From contig NZ_JAKSXN010000004.1 in NCBI RefSeq assembly GCF_022427145.1, positions 62,001-126,000 on the forward strand: 64,000 bases of DNA, given 5' to 3'. Position numbers and translations under genes: made by a program. Below the pieces are notes generated by a model. The model was not told the DNA's origin. It saw only the letters and a list, made by a program, of their open reading frames with translations, and did not search any database. Origin of the DNA: Paenibacillus timonensis (GTDB taxonomy: Bacteria; Bacillota; Bacilli; Paenibacillales; Paenibacillaceae). Shown piece after piece: positions 8,579 through 16,527 of this stretch; position 1 is the stretch's first letter, and every line of letters begins with the position of its first letter.

Positions 8579-10846
8579 TTGAAGAATACAACCGCTCGTG
8601 CGGATCGGGATTGGGCATCGTACGTCAATACCAATATCGGGACTTTGTCCTACAAAACGTGGTCCACGTCTCCAACCGTTCAGCTTCCCCATGGGATGAT
8701 GGAGATTGATCCGGTGACCACGCCGGGCATCGGGGACAAGTATTTGGCGGATAAAATATTCGGATTTTCCTTTGGACCCGCAACCGTGACGGTTTCCGGC
8801 GGATCTTTGTCCGATCGGCGGGAAGCGCATGCTTCTACCTTCGATCATGATTTGGAGGAGACCCGGCCCTATAAGTATCGCGTCTTCCTGGAGGATCATG
8901 ACATCGATGCCGAGATGACCGTGGCTCAGCGAAGCGCTTATTTCCGCCTTCACTCCGCCGGGCCGGTCCATGTCATCCTCGATGGCGGCGATACTACGCA
9001 AATTCTCAAGCACGATGGCCGCGCGATCGAAGGGGAGCGCGCCCATAAAGGACATGTTTGCTATTTTAGCTTGGAAATGAGAGAGGCAACGTCATCATTT
9101 GGTTTTATCGAAAACGGCCCCAAAGCCTACTTAGCCTACGGATCGCCGCAGGGGGAAGCTACGATCGAGTTGAAGGTAGGCATCTCCTACATCAGCCTGG
9201 AGCAAGCCCGTAAGAACCGACAGCAAGAGCTGCCGGACTGGGATTTCGACGCTGCCGTTTCCCGGGCCCGCGAGGCTTGGAACCGCGCGCTTTCCGCGAT
9301 CGAGGTGGAAGGCGGGACGGAGGAAGAACGGACGATTTTCTATACGGCGATGTACCGTACGCTACAACGGATGCGGAATATTACGGAAGACGGACAGTAT
9401 TACAGTGGCTTCGACGGACGCGTTCACAAGGCGGAGGGACGGGATTTTTACACGCATGACCAGCTTTGGGATACGTATCGCTGCGCTCGCCCGTTGCAAA
9501 GCCTCATCGAACCGCGCGTGTTTGAGGATATGGTGTACTCGTTGGTCAGAATGTACGAACAGGGCGGGTTGTTGCCGAAATTTCCCCATCCGGGGGGGGA
9601 TCATGCGGTCATGATCGGCCATCATGCCGCTTCGCTTATTGCCGATGCTTGTGCCAAGGGACTGGATGATATCCAGGTCGAGAAGGCCTATGAAGGCATG
9701 CTCAAAGATGCGACGGAGATGTCCCTGATTCCCTGGCGGACGGTGCCGGCTACGGAATTGGACCGGGTGTACCACGAACAAGGCTGGTTCCCGGCACTCC
9801 CCGTAAGGGAGGATACGAAGGTCGCGGATCCGGACGAGTGGAGAAAACGACTCTGGGACCTCGTCATGGAGAAAATGCCGAATCAGATTACCTGGGTCCC
9901 CGATGTGGGCGTTGACGAATGGGTGCCGGAGGTCGATCCCTGGCACCGCCGGCAATCCATATCCGTTACGCTAGAGAGAGCTTATGACGACTGGTGTGTC
10001 GCCCAAGTGGCCCGTAAGCTGGGGCGGGAAGCGGAAGCCGAGCGTTTCCTTCAACGCGCGGGTAACTACCGCCATCTGTTCCGCCCTGATTTCGGACTGA
10101 TGGCTCCCAAGACGGCGGAAGGGGAATGGGTTGAGCCGTTTGATCCGAAGCTGTCCGGCGGATTTGCCGGGGAGGAGTATTTTGCCGAAGTGAACAGTTG
10201 GATCTATACCTTCCATGTGCAGCACGATGTGGAGGGATTAATCCGGCTGATGGGCGGGAGAGAAGCTTTCGTCCAAAAGCTCGATGCGTTGTTTACGGAG
10301 CAGTACACGATGGAGAAACCTTGGTTTCTCGGGCAATTTCCCGATATGTCGGGACTGATCGGAATGTATGCCCACGGCAACGAACCCAGCTTTCATATCC
10401 CGTACTTATACAATTACGCGGGGACTCCTTGGAAAACGCAGCGGCGCGTACGCGATATCCAACACCTAATGTACAACGCCGGGCCAGCCGGTCTGTGCGG
10501 GGACGATGACATCGGTTCGCTATCGTCCTGGTACGTATTCAGCGCGATGGGTTTCTATCCGGTGTGCCCGGGGCGGCCCGTCTATGATATCGGCAGCCAG
10601 ATCTTCGAGAAGACGACGCTCCGTGTCGGGGAGGGTCAAACGTTTGTCATCGAAGCGCGTCAGGTCTCCAAGGCGAACAAGTACATCCAATCCGCCGTTT
10701 TGAACGGGCAACCGCATTCGCGGCCTTGGCTTACCCATCAGGACTTGATGAGCGGAGGACAGCTTGTGCTGGAGATGGGGCCGCGGCCGAACAAGGCATG
10801 GGGAAGCTCCCCGGAGGATGCCCCGCCTTCGATGACTTCGCGTTAG
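8579..10846 (+). CDS. GH92 family alpha-mannosidase, cytoplasmic
   Basis: About 755 residues covering a full GH92 enzyme, a calcium-dependent exo-alpha-mannosidase family acting on mannose oligosaccharides. Family blocks: YVNTNIGT at the N terminus, DQLWDTYRCARPL near residue 300, and GDDDIGSLSSWYVFSAMGFY near residue 640 before VCPGRPVYDIGS. No signal peptide is present, so the substrate should arrive as an imported oligosaccharide. The start is TTG 8579, placed by GGGAGGG at 8566-8572; an upstream TTG at 8564 overlaps that site. The next gene, a GH32 enzyme, starts 28 bp downstream in the same orientation, so the two are probably co-transcribed. Confidence 0.9.
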   Translation: MKNTTARADRDWASYVNTNIGTLSYKTWSTSPTVQLPHGMMEIDPVTTPGIGDKYLADKIFGFSFGPATVTVSGGSLSDRREAHASTFDHDLEETRPYKYRVFLEDHDIDAEMTVAQRSAYFRLHSAGPVHVILDGGDTTQILKHDGRAIEGERAHKGHVCYFSLEMREATSSFGFIENGPKAYLAYGSPQGEATIELKVGISYISLEQARKNRQQELPDWDFDAAVSRAREAWNRALSAIEVEGGTEEERTIFYTAMYRTLQRMRNITEDGQYYSGFDGRVHKAEGRDFYTHDQLWDTYRCARPLQSLIEPRVFEDMVYSLVRMYEQGGLLPKFPHPGGDHAVMIGHHAASLIADACAKGLDDIQVEKAYEGMLKDATEMSLIPWRTVPATELDRVYHEQGWFPALPVREDTKVADPDEWRKRLWDLVMEKMPNQITWVPDVGVDEWVPEVDPWHRRQSISVTLERAYDDWCVAQVARKLGREAEAERFLQRAGNYRHLFRPDFGLMAPKTAEGEWVEPFDPKLSGGFAGEEYFAEVNSWIYTFHVQHDVEGLIRLMGGREAFVQKLDALFTEQYTMEKPWFLGQFPDMSGLIGMYAHGNEPSFHIPYLYNYAGTPWKTQRRVRDIQHLMYNAGPAGLCGDDDIGSLSSWYVFSAMGFYPVCPGRPVYDIGSQIFEKTTLRVGEGQTFVIEARQVSKANKYIQSAVLNGQPHSRPWLTHQDLMSGGQLVLEMGPRPNKAWGSSPEDAPPSMTSR

Positions 10847-10873
10847 GATCCCGGTGAAATGGAGGAATGTGAC

Positions 10874-12265
10874 ATGACCCTTGGCAAGCCCATTTATCAT
10901 TTTACCCCGCCTGCGAATTGGATGAACGATCCGAACGGACTTGTTTATCACGAAGGCCAATATCATTTGTTCTATCAATACAACCCGCATGGGGATCAGT
11001 GGGGGACGATCCACTGGGGGCATGCGGTGAGCACGGATTTGGTGCATTGGCAGCCTCTGCCGGTCGCGCTGGCGCCGTCCACCGAGCTTGGCGAGGTGCA
11101 TTGCTACTCCGGTTGTGCGGTGATCGATGATCAAGGCGTGCCGACCCTGTTCTATACCAGCGTAGGTGAGGGCGAGCGGAATGCCGAGACCGGCGCGGAG
11201 CAATGGATGGCCACCAGCCCCGATGGTCTGTTGACTTGGGTAAAGTTCGAGGCAAATCCAGTATTAACCTCGGATATCCACGGCAAGGATCTGACCGTAC
11301 GGGATTGGCGAGACCCTTATGTCTGGAAAGAGGGAGACTGCTGGCTGATGGTGCTGGGAGGAAGCGTGGAAGGTAAAGGCTGCGCGTTATTGTACGAGTC
11401 GGCGAATCTGCAGGAGTGGACCTTCTTGCATCTCCTGCATACGGGGGAGGAAAACCTGTGGGAATGCCCGAACGCCTTCCGCCTGCAAGACAAAATGGTT
11501 CTGATCTACTCGCCAAGCGACAAGGTGAAGTATCTTGTAGGATCCATGGGGGACGATCTCCGGTTTATGAAAGAGCAGGAGGGCTTCGTGGATCATGGCG
11601 GCTGGGAAGGGTACTATGCACCGCAATCTATGCTCGCTCCGGACGGCCGGCGTATTCTGTGGGGATGGCTCCCCGACAACGCCCGCGGAGAGATGACGGA
11701 GATCCAGGGATGGTCAGGGGTGCAGTCGATCCCGAGAACCGTGGAGCTCCGCCCAGACACGAACACCCTGCGCTTTCAACCGGTCGCGGAACTCCAGGGG
11801 TTAAGGGAGAATCCGTATGAGCTTCCGAAGACGGTCTGGACGCAAGGCCATCATAAGCTAGAGACAAAAGGTAAAGCCGTCGAGATCATCGCTGAGTTTG
11901 AGCTGGCCGGTTCTGAGGCGTCGTTTGGATTTGAAGTATTCCGTTCGCCGGAAGGAGAGGAACAAACCACCCTGAAGTTTGATGTAGCGGGAGGACGGAT
12001 CGTACTGGACCGTTCCCGATCCAGTCAAGCGGCGGGCGTTCACGCTTGGGAACTCACGGCCCTTTACGATATGCAGCAGCACAAACAACTTCGAGTTCAC
12101 CTCTTCATCGACCACTCCATTGTTGAAGTGTTCGTCAATGAAGAACTTTGCTTGACGGGCCGAGTGTATCCTCTTCGCGAGGATAGTGAGGGGATTCGGT
12201 TATTTGTACAGGGACCAAGCGTGGCGATGAGTTCCCTTTCCGCATGGAATTTACGCGGGATTTAG
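10874..12265 (+). CDS. GH32 glycoside hydrolase (sucrose/fructan hydrolase)
   Basis: 463 residues with the complete GH32 active site: ANWMNDPNG near the N terminus (nucleophile Asp), DWRDPYVW (transition-state RDP) and LWECPNAF (acid/base Glu of ECP). An N-terminal five-bladed propeller and a C-terminal beta-sandwich ending HSIVEVFVNE are both present. It hydrolyses beta-fructofuranosidic bonds of sucrose, sucrose-6-phosphate or fructo-oligosaccharides. Without a signal peptide it acts in the cytoplasm. ATG 10874 is preferred because GGAGGA (10861-10866) precedes it; the in-frame ATG 10859 overlaps that site. Second gene of the GH92 operon, closed by a terminator. The exact substrate is unresolved. 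Confidence 0.9.
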   Translation: MTLGKPIYHFTPPANWMNDPNGLVYHEGQYHLFYQYNPHGDQWGTIHWGHAVSTDLVHWQPLPVALAPSTELGEVHCYSGCAVIDDQGVPTLFYTSVGEGERNAETGAEQWMATSPDGLLTWVKFEANPVLTSDIHGKDLTVRDWRDPYVWKEGDCWLMVLGGSVEGKGCALLYESANLQEWTFLHLLHTGEENLWECPNAFRLQDKMVLIYSPSDKVKYLVGSMGDDLRFMKEQEGFVDHGGWEGYYAPQSMLAPDGRRILWGWLPDNARGEMTEIQGWSGVQSIPRTVELRPDTNTLRFQPVAELQGLRENPYELPKTVWTQGHHKLETKGKAVEIIAEFELAGSEASFGFEVFRSPEGEEQTTLKFDVAGGRIVLDRSRSSQAAGVHAWELTALYDMQQHKQLRVHLFIDHSIVEVFVNEELCLTGRVYPLREDSEGIRLFVQGPSVAMSSLSAWNLRGI

Positions 12266-12276
12266 TGAAGACTTGG

Positions 12277-12314
12277 CAGCTGACGAGAAGCTCTCGACTC
12301 AGCTGCTTTTTTTC
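12277..12314 (+). terminator. Terminator of the GH92-GH32 operon
   Basis: GCAGCTGA (12277-12284) pairs with TCAGCTGC (12299-12306), extended inside by CGAGA/TCTCG, followed by T7. Confidence 0.9.
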
Positions 12315-12326
12315 TGATGTTGATGT

Positions 12327-12353
12327 TGTCACAGAATGAATCGCCTCGTCGTT
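12327..12353 (+). promoter_or_regulatory. ECF41-type promoter before the decarboxylase-like gene
   Basis: TGTCACA at 12327-12333, a 16-bp spacer, then CGTT at 12350-12353. The recalled ECF41 promoter is TGTCACA-N16-CGTC, so this differs in one base of the -10; an exact CGTC also occurs 3 bp earlier (12347-12350). The ATG of the target gene is about 40 bp downstream. Confidence 0.65.
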
Positions 12354-12393
12354 ATATTTTCGTGCTTGATCAAAAATGGGAGGTAGATGAACA

Positions 12394-12873
12394 ATGACAC
12401 AACGCATCAATTACATGCAACAATCCCCGGAATTTTTCAACCGATTAATGGAACTCAGCGGGGCTGAGAAGGGAAGCTCCATTGAGGAGGAGATTCGCCA
12501 CCTCGTTCACATCCGAGCCTCGCAACTCAATGGATGCGGATTTTGCTTCGATATGCACGTGAAGGAGGCGAAAATCCACGGTGAAAGCGAGCTGCGCCTG
12601 TACCACATTTCGATTTGGCGGGAATCAACGCTGTTTAGCCCCCGCGAACGGGCGGCCCTGGCCTGGACCGAGATTCTGACCCATTTGCCGGAGCATGGCG
12701 TGCCGGATGAAATGTATAATCGGGTTCGCGAGCAATTTTCCGAAAAAGAGATTTCCGACCTCACGTTCTCGATCATGACGATCAATGCCTGGAACCGGGT
12801 TAACGTTGCCTTCAAGACCGTACCGGGTTCTGCCGACGCCGCCTTCGGATTGACGAAAGCCGGACTGAGCTAA
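12394..12873 (+). CDS. Carboxymuconolactone decarboxylase / AhpD-like protein, ECF41 target
   Basis: 159 residues with the CMD/AhpD core: the redox pair CGFCFDMH near residue 50 and the preceding HIRASQLNG helix. Members with this Cys-x-x-Cys-x3-His motif act as alkylhydroperoxidase-type thiol enzymes; the physiological substrate of this subgroup is not known. A GGGAGGT ribosome site precedes ATG 12394. The gene is convergent with an ECF41-type sigma factor, and both have TGTCACA-type promoters. This is the classic ECF41 pairing with a COE-class target (carboxymuconolactone decarboxylase, oxidoreductase or epimerase), as for ydfG of Bacillus licheniformis. Confidence 0.88.
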   Translation: MTQRINYMQQSPEFFNRLMELSGAEKGSSIEEEIRHLVHIRASQLNGCGFCFDMHVKEAKIHGESELRLYHISIWRESTLFSPRERAALAWTEILTHLPEHGVPDEMYNRVREQFSEKEISDLTFSIMTINAWNRVNVAFKTVPGSADAAFGLTKAGLS

Positions 12874-12900
12874 GCGATAAGCCTCGACGTAAAAAAACAG

Positions 12901-12936
12901 AAGCACCAAGAATCCCTAGGGGCTCTTGGTGCTTCG
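12901..12936. terminator. Bidirectional terminator between convergent genes
   Basis: GAAGCACCAAGA (12901-12912) and TCTTGGTGCTTC (12925-12936) form a perfect 12-bp stem. T-rich tracts lie on both sides (GTTTC on plus, CTGTTTTTTT on minus), serving the CMD gene and the sigma gene. Confidence 0.9.
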
Positions 12937-12938
12937 TT

Positions 12939-13799
12939 TCATTCCTCGACATGTTTTAGTTTATCCGGGTTTCTAACCAGATAGATGTTGCGGATTTGGT
13001 GGTTCTCCACATGGAAAATTCCGACGGAATGAATCCCTTCCTCCGATCGAATCCGAAAAGCCGGCTGTCCATTCACCCGAGTAACCTCGAATTGGATTCC
13101 ATCGATCGTGGTGGCTTGCCGGAACGGCCCCAGCAGGAATTGGGCAACGAGATCTCTGGTAAAGATCGGTTTGGCAGCGGCCAAGACTTTGCCTCCTCCA
13201 TCGGCGACAAGGACAACCTCTTGGTCCAGAATGGATAAGATTTGATCGAGGTTCCCTTGTTTGAGCGCGTTAAGGAAATGATGGACGAGCTCGGGAGCGG
13301 TTCCCTCCTGGGGAACGAGTTGATCCGCAGTCATCCCCATTTTTGCGTGGGCTCGACTGAGCAGTTTGCGACAGTTCACTTCGCTTTTCTCCACCAGTTC
13401 GGCGATTTCCTGATAGTCAAAGCCAAGCGCCTCTCGAAGCACAAACACGACACGTTCCGTTGGAGATAACCTTTCAAGCAGAACCAGCATCGCATAGGAC
13501 AGCAGGTCATCGCGGACGACGGCTTCCATCGCATCGTTATGCAGGCTGTGCAGCGGCTCCGGAAGCCATTCCCCATAGTATTGCTCCCGTTTTCGGCGTG
13601 CCGATTTATACAGGTCCCGGCAACGGTTCGTGACCATCTTGCAAAGATAAGCTTTGGGTTCCGTCAGCTTCTCTGGCGGCACATCGGCGATTTTCAGAAA
13701 TACGTCGTGTACCACATCCTCCGCATCCGTGACGGATCCGGTCAGTTGATAAGCGAGTTTAAAGAGCAGTCTATTATATTTCTCGTACAGTTCCTTCAT
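12939..13799 (-). CDS. ECF41-type RNA polymerase sigma factor with SnoaL-like extension
   Basis: 286 residues. Region 2 (RLLFKLAYQLTGSVTDAEDV, residues 9-28) and region 4 (residues about 110-160, with FDYQEIAELVEKS) are followed by a C-terminal SnoaL-like domain of about 110 residues. Two ECF41 hallmarks are visible: WLPEPL in the linker and DGGGK in the extension, which in characterised ECF41 factors tunes sigma activity in place of a membrane anti-sigma. No anti-sigma gene is adjacent. ATG 13799 has AGGAAGT upstream. A perfect TGTCACA-N16-CGTC promoter stands in front of it, which implies autoregulation. Confidence 0.9.
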   Translation of the reverse strand: MKELYEKYNRLLFKLAYQLTGSVTDAEDVVHDVFLKIADVPPEKLTEPKAYLCKMVTNRCRDLYKSARRKREQYYGEWLPEPLHSLHNDAMEAVVRDDLLSYAMLVLLERLSPTERVVFVLREALGFDYQEIAELVEKSEVNCRKLLSRAHAKMGMTADQLVPQEGTAPELVHHFLNALKQGNLDQILSILDQEVVLVADGGGKVLAAAKPIFTRDLVAQFLLGPFRQATTIDGIQFEVTRVNGQPAFRIRSEEGIHSVGIFHVENHQIRNIYLVRNPDKLKHVEE

Positions 13800-13859
13800 G
13801 GTTTCACTTCCTATCGTTTCTCGGTTTCATAACCTATTCATACTAGGCCTTAATCATAA

Positions 13860-13886
13860 GACGAGGTACGGGGTGATTTTGTGACA
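13860..13886 (-). promoter_or_regulatory. ECF41-type autoregulatory promoter
   Basis: On the minus strand: TGTCACA (13886-13880), a 16-bp spacer, CGTC (13863-13860). This is an exact match to the recalled ECF41 consensus, about 60 bp before the sigma factor start. The rest of the 317-bp gap up to the flavoprotein gene shows no gene I can support. Confidence 0.75.
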
Positions 13887-14116
13887 AAACTTCCGGCAGC
13901 CGTATTTTGCCGTGAATGAGGTTATCTTATCGCTTGCCGAGGAGTTCGGGTATTATTCGATCGGTTGGTGACGGTTAGGGAGCTTATGACGATGACGAAT
14001 GAACAAGTATCTGATACCACCCACCTCCCATGAACTCCCATCCATCAGTCATGCATGCTCAAATTTAAATAAGAGACCCTATATCTTACAACTATTGAGT
14101 AGATGAGGGTTGGGGT

Positions 14117-15220
14117 ATGAAGGTAGCTATTATGGGGGCGGGGTTATCGGGCCTAGCTTGTGCGATTACCTTGGAGCGTAACGGCATTGAGCCGGTCATC
14201 TTTGAGAAAAGGAGCCAAGTCGGCGACCGGTTCGTGAATGCGGAGGCGCTTCTTTCGATATTTTCGCGGCCGGTTCAGGATGTCATTGCTAAGTTTTCCG
14301 AAGAATACGGACTGTTCCTTCACCCGACTGCGAGCATTGAACAGATGACGATTCAATCCAAGCGGGAGAAGGCCATCCTGGAGGGACCGTTAGGCTTCCT
14401 CAATATCCGCGGGAGAGAAGAAGATTCGTTCGAAGCCCAGCTCAGCCGGCAAGTGAAATCGCCAATCCATTTTCATTCGGAGAAAACCTATGAGCAGCTG
14501 CTTGCGGACTATACGCATGTGGTCATGGCTACAGGGGACGCGGGTTACGCGAAAAAAACCCGAAACTTTCGGGAAGACCTCTCTGTATCCTTGATGGGGG
14601 CTACCGTCGAAGGTCAATTTGATCGCTACGCAGTCAAGACCTGGTTCGATTACGACCTTGCTCCGAGAGGGTACGGATATCTCCTTCCTTTTTCGGAGAA
14701 AGAAGCGAACCTGGTCATCGGCATCCCCGATATCCCCGCGAATGAGGGAGTCAAACTTCAGGACCTCTGGGAACCGTTCCACCAAACCGTTCGAACCGAA
14801 CTAGGGCAGACTCTTCCCATGACGGATGAATTTCATATCACGCATTACCTGATGGGGATCTGCGAAAGGGCCCGGATCGGCAACACCTTCTATGTTGGAA
14901 ATTGCTTTGGCAGCATGATGCCGTTCTTGGGATTTGGGCAATATAGTGCACTTTTGACCGGAGTTTATGCGGCTTACGATCTATGCGGTCAAGGCAAGTA
15001 TGAGGAGTTGACTGCCCCCCTGCGTCAAAGCTATGAGGATTCGCTGGTTCTGCGTAGGGTGATGGAACAGCTCGACAATGCCGATTTGGATCGGATCGTA
15101 CGGGTGCTGGATGGTCCTCTGGCGAACAAGCTGTATTTTGCCAAACGGATCAATCCCTTGAAAGTAGCCAGTTATTTGATGCGTCCTTATGTGAAAATCA
15201 AACAAGGAGTGACCTCCTGA
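14117..15220 (+). CDS. FAD/NAD(P)-dependent oxidoreductase (geranylgeranyl-reductase-like)
   Basis: 367 residues. The N-terminal Rossmann motif GAGLSGLACAITLERNGIEP binds the FAD ADP moiety, and a second block (VVMATGDA) appears near residue 137. A GNCFGSMMPFLGFGQ segment near residue 260 matches the FAD-contacting GD-like region of the group that includes geranylgeranyl reductases and flavin-dependent halogenases. It is probably soluble; the C-terminal 90 residues are helical and basic. The substrate cannot be told. GGGTTGGGGT precedes ATG 14117. The HNH gene follows after 23 bp in the same orientation, so they may be co-transcribed although no functional link is obvious. Confidence 0.75.
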   Translation: MKVAIMGAGLSGLACAITLERNGIEPVIFEKRSQVGDRFVNAEALLSIFSRPVQDVIAKFSEEYGLFLHPTASIEQMTIQSKREKAILEGPLGFLNIRGREEDSFEAQLSRQVKSPIHFHSEKTYEQLLADYTHVVMATGDAGYAKKTRNFREDLSVSLMGATVEGQFDRYAVKTWFDYDLAPRGYGYLLPFSEKEANLVIGIPDIPANEGVKLQDLWEPFHQTVRTELGQTLPMTDEFHITHYLMGICERARIGNTFYVGNCFGSMMPFLGFGQYSALLTGVYAAYDLCGQGKYEELTAPLRQSYEDSLVLRRVMEQLDNADLDRIVRVLDGPLANKLYFAKRINPLKVASYLMRPYVKIKQGVTS

Positions 15221-15243
15221 GCAAATCCTAGGAGGGGATCAGC

Positions 15244-15678
15244 GTGATCACCGTATTGAATATGGATGGCCGAGAGCTAACCCCGTGCACGCTGGATCGC
15301 GCTTGGCGGGAAGTAAACCGGGAACGGGCTGTCTGGCTGGACGAGCAGACCATCCAATTGCTCTACAACCCGTTCTTATTCCGAGATTATCGGAAGAGCG
15401 CCCTAAGGCGAGACCGCTACACCTGCTTATGGTGCGGTGCTCCTGCAACGACGGTAGATCATCTCATTCCCTCAAGCAAAGGCGGTTCGGATCTACCCCA
15501 TAACCTGATTGCCTCGTGCAGCGAATGTAATTCGAGACGGGGGAACCGTGCGGCCTTTAGTTATTTAAGAGAAAACGGGTGGAATGCACCCTATCCCTTC
15601 AAGCTCCGTTACCGTATCATCAGAGCGATGATCGGTCCGTACCTTCTGTCCAAACGGAAACGAAGGGGGGAATCGTAA
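15244..15678 (+). CDS. Stand-alone HNH endonuclease
   Basis: 144 residues with a complete HNH module in the C-terminal half: CLWCG and CSECN supply two zinc-binding Cys pairs; TTVDHLIPSSKGG carries the Asp-His of the catalytic core; NLIASC and NSRRGN complete the fold. Such free-standing HNH proteins are common in this phylum and their cellular role is mostly unknown. The start is GTG 15244 behind TAGGAGGGGA. A terminator begins one base after the stop. No intein, intron or phage context is visible. Confidence 0.88.
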   Translation: MITVLNMDGRELTPCTLDRAWREVNRERAVWLDEQTIQLLYNPFLFRDYRKSALRRDRYTCLWCGAPATTVDHLIPSSKGGSDLPHNLIASCSECNSRRGNRAAFSYLRENGWNAPYPFKLRYRIIRAMIGPYLLSKRKRRGES

Positions 15679-15720
15679 AAAAGGCTTCTGACCGAACCTC
15701 CGGTCCGAGGCCTTTTAGGT
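15679..15720 (+). terminator. Terminator after the HNH gene
   Basis: AAAAGGC (15679-15685) pairs with GCCTTTT (15710-15716), with inner ACCG/CGGT pairs, then a short T-tract. Confidence 0.75.
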
Positions 15721-15874
15721 TTGCGCCCCCTGATCCTATTCATCCTTTCTAGTAAGCTCTAAAAGTCGAGTGGGTTCCTCTGAAATCCGTGTGATTAATT
15801 TGTGAAAGTTACATAGCAAACGATTAGTTTCAACGGATGAGGGTATATTAATTGTGAAGACTTGGTGAAGTAGA

Positions 15875-15911
15875 TTGACGTTGAGAATGGTTCGCATATA
15901 ATAATTAATAT
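15875..15911 (+). promoter_or_regulatory. ahpC promoter with PerR-like box
   Basis: TTGACG (15875-15880), a 16-bp spacer and TATAAT (15897-15902) form a good SigA promoter. The -10 lies inside ATATAATAATTAATATAA, close to the PerR consensus TTATAATNATTATAA. The position fits peroxide-relieved repression of ahpCF; binding is inferred. Confidence 0.65.
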
Positions 15912-15951
15912 AAATAACAGACAAACCACAGCCAAAAGGAGAGTTAAAATC

Positions 15952-16515
15952 ATGTCATTGATTGGAAAAGAAGTATTGCCTTTTAAAGCTCAAGCTTATC
16001 AGAACGGGAAATTCATCGATGTTTCCGATGCAGACTTTAAAGGGAAATGGAGCGTTGTATGCTTCTATCCAGCGGACTTCACGTTCGTATGCCCTACGGA
16101 GCTGGAAGACTTGCAGGATCAATATGCTACCTTGAAAGATCTTGGCGTTGAGGTCTATTCTGTATCGACCGACTCCCACTTCGTGCATAAAGCTTGGCAC
16201 GATAGCTCCGAAGCGATCGGCAAGGTTACTTACATTATGATCGGTGACCCTTCCCACACGATTTCCCGTAACTTCGACGTTCTGATCGAAGAAGAAGGCG
16301 TGGCGGATCGGGGTACCTTTATCATCGACCCGAACGGCGTGATCCAAGCTATCGAAATCACGGCTGGCGGGATTGGACGCGATGCAAGCACCCTGATCGA
16401 CAAGATCAAAGCAGCTCAATACGTTCATAACCATCCAGGTGAAGTTTGCCCGGCGAAATGGAAAGAAGGAGCCGCAACTTTGAAACCAAGCCTTGACTTG
16501 GTTGGCAAGATCTAA
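15952..16515 (+). CDS. ahpC: Alkyl hydroperoxide reductase subunit C (peroxiredoxin)
   Basis: 187 residues, the standard length of typical two-Cys AhpC. The peroxidatic Cys is in [12 protein letters not shown] (near residue 47) and the resolving Cys in GEVCPAKW (near residue 166). It reduces hydrogen peroxide and organic peroxides in the cytoplasm and is recharged by AhpF, encoded 13 bp downstream. AAAGGAG stands before ATG 15952. The PerR-like box in the promoter fits oxidative-stress control of the pair. Confidence 0.97.
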   Translation: MSLIGKEVLPFKAQAYQNGKFIDVSDADFKGKWSVVCFYPADFTFVCPTELEDLQDQYATLKDLGVEVYSVSTDSHFVHKAWHDSSEAIGKVTYIMIGDPSHTISRNFDVLIEEEGVADRGTFIIDPNGVIQAIEITAGGIGRDASTLIDKIKAAQYVHNHPGEVCPAKWKEGAATLKPSLDLVGKI

Positions 16516-16527
16516 GGAGAGAGAATC

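Noticed and set aside
13921-13980. Short coding-like stretch (GTG AAT GAG GTT ...) in the gap after the sigma gene
   Set aside because: Only 19 codons before a stop, no ribosome site and no recognisable family.
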